From: Aurelia coerulea
Taxonomy: Eukaryota; Cnidaria; Scyphozoa; Semaeostomeae; Ulmaridae
Length of the DNA: 64,000 bases
Assembly (NCBI GenBank): GCA_039566865.1
Contig: CM076959.1
Span: 6,865,501-6,929,500 of the forward strand
Reading direction: 5' to 3'
This document shows positions 32,472 through 41,719 of the stretch, in pieces. The position numbers were made by a program, and so were the translations under genes. Position 1 is the first letter of the stretch. Every line of letters starts with the position of its first letter. The notes under the pieces are model-generated. The model saw only the letters and a program-made list of their open reading frames with translations, ran no database searches and was not told the origin of the DNA.

Positions 32472-33385
32472 TACAAGTGCCTTAGATCTAAAGCTAGGCA
32501 AATATGTATATTTTCCTATTCAGGGGGTTGCTGCCAATTCATAAACATTCCCTTGCACTCGACAACAGAACAACCCGCCCAGTATAGGATAATAACCCAC
32601 CCAGTATAAGGTTATCCGCCGCATTTGGGATGATAACCCACCCCCAGTATAAGGTTATCCGCCGCATTTGGGATGATAACCCACTCAGTATAGGATAATA
32701 ACCCACCCAGTATAAGGTTATCCGCCGCATTTGGGATGATAACCCACCCAGTATAAGATAATGACCCACCCAGTATAAGGTTATCCGCCGCATTTAGGAT
32801 GATAACCCACCCAGTATAAGATAATAACCCACCCAGTATAAGGTTATCCGCCGCATTTGGGATGATAACCCACCCAGTATAAGATAATAACCCACCCAGT
32901 ATAAGGTTATCCGCCGCATTTAGGATGATAACCCACCCATTTAGTATGATAACCCACCCAGTATAAGATGATAACCCACCCAGTATAAGGTTATCCGCCG
33001 CATTTAGGATGATAACCCACCCATTTAGTATGATAACCCACCCAGTATAAGATGATAACCCACCCAGTATAAGGTTATCCGCCACATTTAGGATGATAAC
33101 CCACCCATTTGGGATGATAACCCACCCAGTATAAGATGATAACCCACCCAGTATAAGGTTATCCGCCGCATTTGGGATGATAACCCACCCATTTGGGATA
33201 ATAACCCACCCATTTGGGATAATAACCCACCCATTTGGGATGATAACCCACCCATTTAGGATAGTAACCCTCCCAATTAGGATCATAACCCACCCAGTAT
33301 AAGATCATAACCCACCCAGTATAAGATCGTAACCCACCCAGTATAGGATTATCCACCCATTTGGGCGCATAGCTTCCATAGCGTG
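32472..33385. repeat. Right TIR with mirrored minisatellite
   Basis: Inverse of 12630-13496 including the unique inner part (AAAGCTAGGCAAATATGTATA) and the minisatellite. It is about 45 bp longer than the left TIR, roughly one 41-42 bp higher-order unit. The transposase start codon lies at 32469. Confidence 0.92.
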
Positions 33386-33390
33386 CGCTT

Positions 33391-33585
33391 TGAGAAGCCA
33401 AAATACCAGCACATTGATTTGGAACCGGGGGTATTGGGCGACTGGGGCAACATTTTGAATACCCGGGGAAGCTGGCAGGGAGAAACGGGGTTTGTAATCC
33501 ACCAGGAAAGGGCATGCGTTTTAGAGACCGTAAATCAATAGGGCCACTAAGTGTCTGTAGACCTGGTGAAAACTTACTTCCCTCC
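33391..33585 (-). pseudogene. Ty3/gypsy remnant upstream of the giant insertion
   Basis: An open minus-strand frame (LEGSKFSPGLQTLSGPIDLR, FPGYSKCCPSRPIPPVPNQC) runs into the target duplication at 33390. It is in the same frame and orientation as the gypsy segment at 12624-11796, so both were one reading frame before the giant transposon inserted. This part has no named domain; by position it lies between gag and protease. Its far end is replaced by a MITE fragment at 33590. Confidence 0.65.
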
Positions 33586-33589
33586 AGCC

Positions 33590-33657
33590 ATGGATTTGCC
33601 ATATGAACAGAATGCTAAATCAGCTCACTTAGCGCTCGCCTCCATATGAACAGGTCC
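33590..33657. mobile_element. Truncated Harbinger-like MITE end
   Basis: Inverse of the terminal 70 bp of the MITE at 61944-62312 (GGACCTGTTCATATGGAGG). Only one end is present; the outer flank is TTA. It supplies the ATG that opens the adjoining frame. Confidence 0.75.
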
Positions 33658-33691
33658 TTAGGTGTGATTTGTAATATATTATTAGACCACC

Positions 33692-34800
33692 TCACGATTT
33701 ACCTTTATTTTTTCCAGTAATTTTGTTTGGGATCAGTTCTATGTATTCAAAGTTTGGTATATTTTTGTCATGATCACAAGTCCATGTTTCAGCAAGTACA
33801 TTGGTGTCATTTATTAAAACATTCATGAGTTCAGGTATTTTGCATCCTAGACTTCCTTGTAGACCATGGATATTCAAGTAGCTAATTGACAATGGGAGTG
33901 GAGTTCTATTCATTTCTGTTGTTGGTGACAAATCAAAATCAACAATGGTTACTTAACATTTCGATAAATGGGCACAGGTCGAATTTATATCGAAATTTTA
34001 AAGGGTCAAGTATGTTAAATAACATGAAGATTTCCTAAAGAGCATAAGTTTGATTAATTACCAAATGGAATATTCTTTGAAATGACGATAGCCAAAGAGG
34101 ACATTTTTGATGCTAGTGATGAAGGGCTTCAGTCAATATCTATTCAGATGTTTGGCGTCGTCGAGCATGTCTTCTTCGATGTATGGATGACCAAGAAGAC
34201 CTAGCAGTCCTTTCCATGGTATTGTGTTGGCAATTATATTCAAATATATCATTAGCCATTTGAACGTTTGTGTATTGGTTGTATTTTCTTGGGAAGAGTT
34301 CTGATAGTGTTATTTCAGCATCTGGGTATTTATTTGAAATCACTTCCAAGGCTTTTAGGACATGTTCTTCAAATTCTTGTGGCGATTTCGCCATTTCAAT
34401 ATCATTAGTGCCCAGATGCAAAATTATACTGCTTGCATTTTGGAGCTCAATGTTTTGGATTGTTTCTGGGAGGCTTTGGTAAGTACAATTAGTATGTTAC
34501 GTTGGAATCTCTGATTAAAACATTTCTTTGTTCAATGGCTTTGCCTCGTTAAATTTGCTTTTCTTTGATCTAGAGAGGGCTGGATTTTGGTTTGAATCGT
34601 GGGGGTAGCTTTGATTTGGTTGCTTTGGCGGCTGTGGTGTTGGAGTGGTAGAAATTGCTGTGCTGTAAGAGCATGGGAATTTTTGGGCTGGTTGCATTAC
34701 TTGCTTGGTTGGTTGCTTTTCTTGTGTTCTTGGTTTACTGGCACTTTGGAGGGTGTGCTAAGTAGTGCTTGGTTGTTTGAGTGAATTGATTATAAATGCT
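33692..34800 (-). pseudogene. LINE: SGNH-esterase ORF1 and start of endonuclease ORF2
   Basis: ORF1 side, 34800-34140: a Pro/Gln/Asn-rich linker (TTPTPQPPKQPNQSYPHDSN), a decayed block I (RDSN for GDSN), then LHLGTNDIEMAKSPQEFEEH and YPDAEITLSELFPR of the SGNH/GDSL esterase domain found in ORF1 of CR1-type LINEs. ORF2 side, 33931-33692: PLSISYLNIHGLQGSLGCKI and LAETWTC, the start of the AP-endonuclease (N-x-H/R and E metal-site regions), ending at a stop. Frameshifts separate the pieces, and everything 3' of the endonuclease start is missing. A dead copy. Confidence 0.85.
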
Positions 34801-35397
34801 AGGGATTGTTCATTGTCATTATTGAATCTTTTAGTAAGGTATTCGGTAATTGATTTCTTTATTGTGTTACATTCCTTATGTATAGACTAGGAAGTTAAGC
34901 GCTTGCTTCGCTCGCGCATCAACATTCATAGCTCCTGCGGAGTGCTGTTAGATGTAGTAAATCACATATCGAGTAAAAGCAGACTACTTGAGTGTCATAT
35001 TATTTTATCAAATTCAATCAAATGCGACATGTTAAAATTGGGTTATAGTTAGGCGTATACGGTAGCCTTTGAGACGGCTGAAGATGTAACAGATAGGTTT
35101 AAAACACTACAAAATGTTGAATGCAAAAAGTGAAATGTTGAGTGTTTGATAACATACAATAATCCATTGGCAAGTTGAGGGTAGGCAGCCACGGTAAAGC
35201 AGGTCCCAAGAGAAAAATGGACTTTCTCGGTAGGGGAAATGGTTAAAGAAGTTGGCAGGAAGCTATGCATATCAGTCAATTAAGTGATACCAGTACTCAT
35301 CATCCCTTGGATGGAATGTGAATGACCGCGAGCATTTTCTTGAACAAAGAAACAATACACATAACATAATGTATATGTGACTTACGAAAATGGAGAC

Positions 35398-35810
35398 TTA
35401 GTGAAGAACTTCCTGGTATACGATGTTTGTTGTGTGTTTTCCGTCAGCTGTTACAACTTCGGTACCTTGAAATGAGGTTGCTCGGGAGAATGCGACATAC
35501 AGCTGACCATGACTGAAGACACCTTGTGGCAAGTATACCCCAGTAAATTCGAGTGACTGACCCTGGACTTTATTGATTGTTAGACAGTATGCTAGTCTGA
35601 CTGGAAATTGCTTTCTTGCTAACTGAAATGGAAGGCTTATGTCTTGAGGTGCAAGTGTTATCTTAGGAATCATCACAAGTTTCCCTCTGTGTTGTGTAGC
35701 AATGATTTCAGCAAGAATTAGACGAGGTAGCAATTGACTAATGATCATCCTCGTACCATTACAATACATTGCCTTTTTTGAGTTGAGATTTTGTACAAGA
35801 ATTATCGTTG
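35398..35810 (-). pseudogene. Helitron PIF1 helicase, C-terminal exon
   Basis: It starts after an acceptor-like ATTTATTTCACTTAG with VGATIILVQNLNSKKAMYCN, the conserved block before helicase motif V, and contains YCLTINKVQGQSLEFTGVYL and QLYVAFSRATS (motifs V and VI of SF1 helicases, the latter with the arginine finger). It ends at TAG 35398-35400. This block itself is open and well conserved; it is separated from the Walker part by about 240 bp of intron or insertion. Confidence 0.85.
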
Positions 35811-36053
35811 CACCAACCTAAGTGAAATAAATGTATGGAATAGATCAGTAGTCATACAAAGAAGAAGAATGGTACGTATAGATACACTGATTATGTAAAC
35901 AGTAATTGCGAAGAAAGAGTTGAATTTCATAGGTCCTGCAAGGGCGAATGAACTTCTGATTGTGATGTGCCAAGGAGTTTTTAAATAATGATAGCTATGG
36001 GTCACATACACAATTGTTCCATTACAAATGCATACTAGTTTTGGAGCAAAATT

Positions 36054-37161
36054 TTAGGGTAAAGTATATGCCCTAAAGTGTATTTGATTGCAAGAGGATT
36101 TCTTCTGGCAAAATAATGTTCTTTTGTTTGTCAACGAAAGGTTCCGTGCATCACTGATACGCAACAACCAATGGCAAAATCTGGCGTAGTTGTCATCCTG
36201 TTTCGCTCTCATGTTTGTAAGAAGATGAAACTGTTGAAAGTGGCGCCATAATCGAGAGCTTTTCAGTGAGCTGTTCACAGTGATCTCTCTTCCTGCACGT
36301 CGAATGACGGGAAGAACTTGACGAAAATCACCCCCTAAGATGAAGAACTTTCCGCCAAATAGCAGGTGCGACCTTAGGAGGTGCTTCATCAGACGATCAA
36401 CAGCATTTATTGCATCTGCAGGGATCATTGACGCTTCATCCCAAATGAACACTGTTGTAGAACAGAGATCTTGTGCACGAATTGTGCCTCGTTGGATGTT
36501 ACAGGTTGATTCGTTATCTAGAGGAATAGGTATCTGGAAAGTTGAATGTGCCGTGGCACCGTCTATCAGTAGAGTGCTTGCAATTCCAGAAAAAGCAACA
36601 CATTTTACTTTGATCTGCATTCCCCTAAGTATGTGTAGGAGTGTATTGTAGACACATGTTTTCCCTGTACCACCACAGCCATCAATGTAGAAACAGTTGT
36701 TCTGTGATCCTGTCTGCAGGGCTTGCAAAAGCGTGTCTACAAAGTGACGTTGTTTCCGGTTGAGCTGTTGATACATTTGCTGACCTTGTCTTTGCTCACT
36801 TGGAATATCAATATCGTTTTCACCATAATTTGGTGGTCGGTAATTGTGTTGCAGTCTTGGCAAGTTGTAGTCAGCAAGTGATGTTCCTCTTTCTTGCAGC
36901 TCTTTACCAATATGATAAAGACAGAGGTGCATGTGTCTGTCAGCATGAACCATTGTTGGGTTATGCAAAAGTGGGCGATCAGCAAATAAAAAAACCTTCA
37001 GACAAAGCCTCTTGAAAATCAAGAAAGAGCTGCATCTCATTGGATTGATTGCAAAAGAGCAGCAATGTTGCAAAGAGCTGTCGTATTTGTCTGGGCATTT
37101 GAACTTGTGACGCCTCCATTAAACAACGTTGAAGTTCATTGTCGTCTTGGAGGAGGCCCAT
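36054..37161 (-). pseudogene. Helitron PIF1 helicase, N-terminal part
   Basis: The frame 37161-36979 (LLQDDNELQRCLMEASQVQM) shifts near 36990 into the frame ending at 36054. In the latter (residue 1 at 37073), Walker A YIDGCGGTGKT is at 129-139, and the VFIWDEASM block with the DEAS Walker B lies at about 208-216; LGGDFRQVLPV (motif III) and the NMRA block follow. It unwinds DNA during Helitron rolling-circle transposition. A second frame change occurs near 36140 after LSLTN. Two frame disruptions and loss of the Rep domain make this copy non-functional. Confidence 0.87.
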
Positions 37162-37164
37162 TGC

Positions 37165-37323
37165 TCATGCCGCTTCGCTTCGACCCCCTATATCTTGAAA
37201 ACGCCCCCCTAAACGCCCAAGCAACATCCGGATTCGTAATCTACGCAAAAAATTGAGTTAGGTAAAGTTGGTCTGGTAAATTGCCTCCTCGGGTGATAAT
37301 GCTCCCCCTCTGGCCTCTGGTCT
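37165..37323. mobile_element. Lone arm of the 3.5-kb TIR element family
   Basis: Matches the right arm at about 11640-11793 (CGGATTCGTAATCTACGCAA, then CTCGGGTGATAATGCTCCCC) in the same orientation, ending GGTCTAAT near 37323. No partner arm was found; its other side meets the Helitron. The next 400 bp (37324-37724) show nothing recognisable. Confidence 0.75.
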
Positions 37324-37724
37324 AATAGATACACAGTTCGTCGTAAGAGCCAAGCCGGAGCTTTTTCCTAGCCTACCCTGCTTTTCCTACAATTATCCAG
37401 TTTCATAATGTGGAATGATAACGGCCATACTTCAAGGTGCTTGAGTGATGGAAAATAATACAATGTGCCGTGTTGATTTCGTATGGACTACATAGATTTG
37501 CAAGTGCTCTACCTCCTATACTTTACTTATTTTTTGTTCCTAAAACGAGTGATAGTTTATTGGAGCAAAATGTCCATTAATTACCTATTAGCCATCCCTC
37601 ACAGTTATCTACTTGTAGTTGCAAATCCTAACCAAGAGCCTTGCACATAGTGACCACTAGAATGGCGTTCCATTGTTTAATATAGCAGCTTAATTCCACC
37701 GCGGCTGTTTATAGCAAAAAGTTA

Positions 37725-40700
37725 TCAGTTAATTTCATTAATTTTCTTCATTAGCTCTCTATTTAGAGTATAGGCATCTTGCCACGTAGCAGGCTTTGGT
37801 GCTGACATTTCTTGAGTGATGTACTCAACGTATTCAGTATATTCACATATATCTGGGGTCAATAGGTGATTGTTTGCATATGCTATATCAGCTGCTTGGA
37901 CTGGTTTGATTAGATTCTCAGCATTGTGCATTTCCGGGAGGAAAAATAACGAATCTGGTCGCCCACTGACAGTTTCATGACGTGATCTTCTAATATAATG
38001 TGTATTCCAATGCTCCTTAATAAAATCACACTCTTGCTGCAGCAGTCGATGGAAGCTATACCACAGACAAGCCTTGCTCAATTCTGAAGAAAGATCTACT
38101 TCACCCTCTGATTCCATGTCCTTAAACAAATTTCTCCACCAAATTGTCCTATTTTTGCTGAAAAAAGACCACCACCCTTCTATTCTTTGGTTCCTAGGGG
38201 ATGGAACGTACCTGTGTGATTCGGGGTTATCGCGGAAAAAGGACTGCATTGTAGCTGCAAGGCTGTTCTCGGTACCAAGATCAGACACCAATTCTGCAGG
38301 ACAGCCACCAAGTTTAGTTACAACTTCCAAATAATAAGAGCCAGGGATACTTGGAAAATTATTGGATTTGCAAACCTTTAGCCACAAAATACGTCTGCTG
38401 AAACCGTCGATACACCCATGTATTGGAAAACCCCATGGCTTTAATTTGTCATACCCGTCCATATGCCACGCATAATTTGGACCTGGATTTACGTATTCTC
38501 TCCTTTTCAATCGGCGAGCTCTTCTTAGCATGCATCCTTCTGGATCTAATTCACGTAACATTTCTTGGACTACGATTCTGGGAACCCGCATTCCTTCGAG
38601 CTCTAGAGTGTGCCAGACTGTCCGATAACCACCAGCTGATCCAGGGCCGTTTATGATGTCTGAAATCCTGGCCCTGGCTCTGAGGAAAAGAGCGTTCGTG
38701 AGTTGATCTCGTCTTTTCAGTCCATACTGCTTAAGCCTTCTGAGAAGTGTGCTATAACTCATATTAAGGTTGTAATATATTCCTAGAAATTGAATTATTT
38801 CTTCGTATTTGAATCCTCGGTTGAAATAGTATGTTATTAAATCTTCTTCGTTAAAGTTTGCTGGATTGTTTTCTTCTTCATACTCATCATCCAGCGTGTC
38901 ATATTCATGATCAACATTGCCTCCAGTAGCTGTTTGCAAGGAAAAACACAAAACTTAGAAATATTGACAACTTATAAAGCAAATTGTTTCCACCTAGATG
39001 GGACTTTCAGTATGTACTTCTTACAGTTTGTCAGCCACTAACTGGACTAACTAAGGAGTTACTGAGACCCTATCGTCACTTTTTTTTCATTTCTTTATTT
39101 AATGTGTGGATACATATTCTAGCTTAATTATAAATAAATACAATCAGCTAATTGATACCAACTTACATAACAACAGCAGCTAAAAACTAAATATATACTA
39201 TAACGCGTTTGTAAACTAAGATGAAACTATGATATTAATCTATGTGATGTATCCCAGGTTTGGTATATACTGGGTGCATAATTTGCAAGAGCATGTAATG
39301 TTTCGTTCAATTCCTACCTTGACCATCCCCCCGGGACACCCCCGGGCATTTGCACACAAAAATTTCCCGGCCCCCGAGCATTTGACCGTACATTTTTCCC
39401 CGGCCCCAGGGCATTTGAGTAGCACTTGGCAAGAGCAAGAGCTTTTGCTTATACAGTAACTGGGAATATAGCGTTTTTTCAGTGCCCGGGCATTTGACCG
39501 TCAATTTTTCCCCGGCCCCAGGGCATTTGAGTAGCATTTGGCAAGAGCTTTTGCTTATACAGTAACTGGGAATATAGCGTGTTTTCAGTGCCCGGGCATT
39601 TGACCGTACATTTTTCCCCGGCCCCAGGGCATTTGAGTAGCATTTGGCAAGAGCAAGAGCTTTTGCTTATACAGTAACTGGGAATATAGCATTTTTTCAG
39701 TGCCCGGGCATTTGACCGTCAATTTTTCCCCGGCCCCCGGGCATTTGAGCAAGGAATCTTTGTTGACCCCTGGGCTGCCCGGGGGGGGGGGGGTGGTCAG
39801 GGTAGGAATTGAACGAGACATAATTGTGATTTGTTTTTTGTCTTTTGAAGATTTCTAGGTTGTTTGCATTTCTTACTTCTGCAGGTATTTTATTCCAAAT
39901 CTGACTACATCTGCAAGAAACTGTTTCAGTCCCATAAATAACTGTTTTCGGATTTCTAGTAGAAAATGCTTCCTTTTTAAGGGCCTGTTTATATGAGACG
40001 GGCTGCCCCGTTAGCGAGCTGGCTCGCCTCCAAGCCAGCTCGGTTTTATATGAGACATTTGATAGTGAGCCAGCCCCGAGCCAGCCCGGCCCTTGGGTGC
40101 CACGTGCCGTGTTTCTTTTGTGCAAATCTAAAAGAATGCGGAAATCATTTCCTGTTTTTCCAATCTGCTGTGTTCTGCGCGTGCGTTACAGGCGGGCTAG
40201 CCCGTTTCTTCCGTTTATATGAGAAAATTCAGCCCGTTTGAGGCGGGATCCCGGCAATCGATAACCGGGATCTTGGCAAGACGGGCCAGCCCGGCATGCA
40301 TATAAACGCAAACTGCTGTTTACAAAGCAGTGACCAGGTAAGTAGGATATCACCTGAAGGAGAGCCAGCTCGCTGACGGGCCAGCCCGCCTCATATAAAC
40401 AGGCCCTAAGGTCATATGGAGATTGTTGAAATTTGAAAATATCATTCAAAAAAATTGGATTTTGGCTAATCTTCGTTTTATACATTTCAACGGCTAGTCT
40501 CTGCACAGTTATGCTTAATTCATCCAGGATCTGCTTGATATGACAAGTAGTTGGAGAATCTGAAGATAAATACTTCCATCTGTTTTGATGTATTTTTCAA
40601 CTTTTAATTTTCACTGGCCTACTAGTATCCAGCAGTTCTTAAATTTTGCCTTCAAGGAAACGTACTTCCCTGGGTAAAACATGCAATATATATTTTGTTC

Positions 40701-40771
40701 TTACCTGATCCACATCTGGCACAATAATTGGCATTTGTAATCAAATCATGGCCACATGAAAAACAAGACAT
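37725..40771 (-). CDS. Zinc-ribbon integrase (rve-type) gene, two exons, intact
   Basis: Exon 1 (40771-40705) encodes MSCFSCGHDLITNANYCARC, a CxxC...CxxC zinc ribbon, and ends ATCAG|GTAAGAAC with one base over. Exon 2 (38929-37725) starts after TTTCCTTGCAAACAG with the two complementary bases and runs 400 codons to TAA. It has an acidic linker, an HTH (FNRGFKYEEIIQFLGIYYNL, MSYSTLLRRLKQYGLKRRD), then an integrase core with Asp in YAWHMDGYDKLKPWG, Asp in LVSDLGTENS and Glu in NQRIEGWWSFF. The full product is about 423 residues without any defect. The family is common in cnidarians and fish; whether it is a mobile transposase or a host-retained gene is unknown. The 1.8-kb intron is filled by a LINE and two MITEs. 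Confidence 0.85.
39299..39820. mobile_element. 522-bp MITE with TAA duplication and internal satellite
   Basis: Ends TGTTTCGTTCAATTCCTACC and inverse of TGTCTCGTTCAATTCCTACC, flanked by TAA (39296-39298, 39821-39823). The interior is about four tandem copies of a 107-112 bp unit, each with GCATTTGACCGT, CCCCGGCCCC and GCTTATACAGTAACTGGG, spanning roughly 39340-39760. It interrupts the LINE above. Confidence 0.88.
39981..40406. mobile_element. 426-bp Harbinger-like MITE with TAA duplication
   Basis: Ends GGGCCTGTTTATATGAGACG and inverse of GGGCCTGTTTATATGAGGCG, flanked by TAA (39978-39980, 40407-40409). GGGCCTGTTT ends with a 3-bp TAA target are the PIF/Harbinger signature. It interrupts the LINE coding region. 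Confidence 0.92.
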
Positions 40772-40874
40772 TTTGAACGAACAATGCAATCTGGTTGAAG
40801 AAAAAGCCACGTGCGCAGCCTCGGTTTCGTCCCCCTTGAATTTGCTGTCAAAAAGTTTGTTCGAATTAGATGTG

Positions 40875-41035
40875 GTTGTGAGGGTTTGAATTTGATGTGA
40901 GAGTTTGAATTTGATGTGAGGGTTTGAATTTGATGTGAGAGTTTGAATTTGATGTGAGGGTTTGAATTTGATGTGAGAGTTTGAATTTGATGTGAGGGTT
41001 TGAATTTGATGTGAGGGTTTGAATTTGATGTGAGT
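40875..41035. repeat. 19-bp minisatellite
   Basis: About nine copies of GGTTTGAATTTGATGTGAG (alternating AGTTTG). The 19-base period keeps several frames open; not coding. Confidence 0.9.
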
Positions 41036-41040
41036 TGGTC

Positions 41041-41719
41041 TTTTATTTGGTTGTGATGCTTTAATTTGCTGTGACAGTTAGGGGCCACCGTAGGCAATTG
41101 AAACTATTCTTTAGTTAAGAAAGACAGTCTATTTTACTGTTGTGAAACAGTAAAAATTCCCTTTTGAAATTCCCAGTTGGCACAAAGCAACAATAGCAGC
41201 AGCAAACAGTTTTCCAGATTGTTTCTATTCTTCACACCTTAGGCTAATTCACACAATCAAAAATGATTTAAATCTAAATTCCGTTCAATTACAAAGCAAC
41301 GGTTTCTCTTGTGAATAAAATTTCTGCCCGCTCGGGACGCCAAGGTAATGAACGAATTGTCAACTCAATTTTTGTGTGGTTCGTTGAGGGAGTCCCCACC
41401 ATCACGAAGCAGGAAGGGGCAATAATCTCTCTGGTTGTGCCTTGAACAAGAAAGTGAAATGTTAGAGCTCATCACTCCATTTTCAGATTACTAATTTCTT
41501 CCTACGATATGCCAAACTGTAAGTTGAAATATCTAGCACGTAGCTAGAATGAAAAGAAATTGCCAGATTAAAAAGATTTTTCTCTGTGCTCAATCAAACG
41601 TCGGAACTTTTTTTTGGGACACCCGGTACTCTATCGTGCTGTCAGTTAGTTCTGTTTGTTGAGACAAAATACAAAGAAACTACTAAAACTTTCATTTCTT
41701 GGATTTGCTTTTTCTCAAA
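41041..41719. other. Non-coding; lone mariner-like end at 41606-41630
   Basis: TTTTTTTTGGGACACCCGGTA near 41608-41628 matches the right end of the MITEs at 44337 and 59902, but no left partner is present to the left. Nothing else recognised. Confidence 0.5.

Larger units (their letters stand above)
12630..33385. mobile_element. Giant 20.8-kb TIR DNA transposon with YqaJ-transposase gene
   Basis: The ends read CACGCTATGGAACCTATGCG at 12630 and its inverse (one difference in the first 38 bases) ending at 33385. A perfect 5-bp direct repeat CGCTT flanks it at 12625-12629 and 33386-33390. Removing the element and one CGCTT leaves a continuous gypsy reading frame, which fixes both boundaries. It carries 0.87-0.91 kb TIRs made mostly of minisatellite, a C2H2 zinc-finger gene near the left end, and a long minus-strand gene starting at the right TIR. 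A 5-bp duplication and a CAC start recall Transib, but no RAG1-like core was recognised, and the superfamily is not assigned. Many smaller elements are nested inside. Confidence 0.9.
34887..37163 (-). mobile_element. Helitron 3' half with terminal hairpin
   Basis: The PIF1 helicase portion is followed by about 500 bp of 3' sequence. The end is a GCGCGAGCGAAGCAAGCGC hairpin, then 8 bases and CTAG at 34890-34887 with T next on the minus strand. Hairpin plus CTRR before T is the Helitron 3' terminus. The Rep domain and 5' end are lost: a piece of a TIR element abuts at 37165. Confidence 0.8.
39085..40540 (-). pseudogene. 5'-truncated LINE in the integrase intron
   Basis: C-terminal reverse transcriptase blocks appear in order: LAVEMYKTKISQNPIFLNDI (40500-40440), then after a MITE IYGTETVSCRCSQIWNKIPA and EVRNANNLEIFKRQ (about 39950-39840), then after a second MITE CSCKLCTQYIPNLGYIT and a stop at 39240. 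A 150-bp 3' UTR with AATAAA ends in an A-rich tail near 39085. A one-base frame difference remains across the second MITE. It is the same LINE type as 43298-44164. Confidence 0.85.

Noticed and set aside
12630..33385. Assignment of the giant element to Polinton/Maverick
   Set aside because: No DNA polymerase B, capsid, ATPase or Polinton protease was recognised, and the duplication is 5 bp, not 6.
12630..33385. Assignment to Transib on the basis of the CAC start and 5-bp duplication
   Set aside because: No RAG1-like core motif was recognised in the encoded gene; left unassigned.
39240..39821. Pro/Gly-rich frames with repeated KCPGAGEK
   Set aside because: Satellite units of a MITE; only the CSCKLCTQYIPNLGYIT end belongs to the LINE.
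40741..41097. 118-codon frame with repeated HIKFKPSHQIQTLTSN
   Set aside because: A 19-bp minisatellite; only its last part (MSCFSCGH...) is real, in another frame, as the first exon of the integrase gene.
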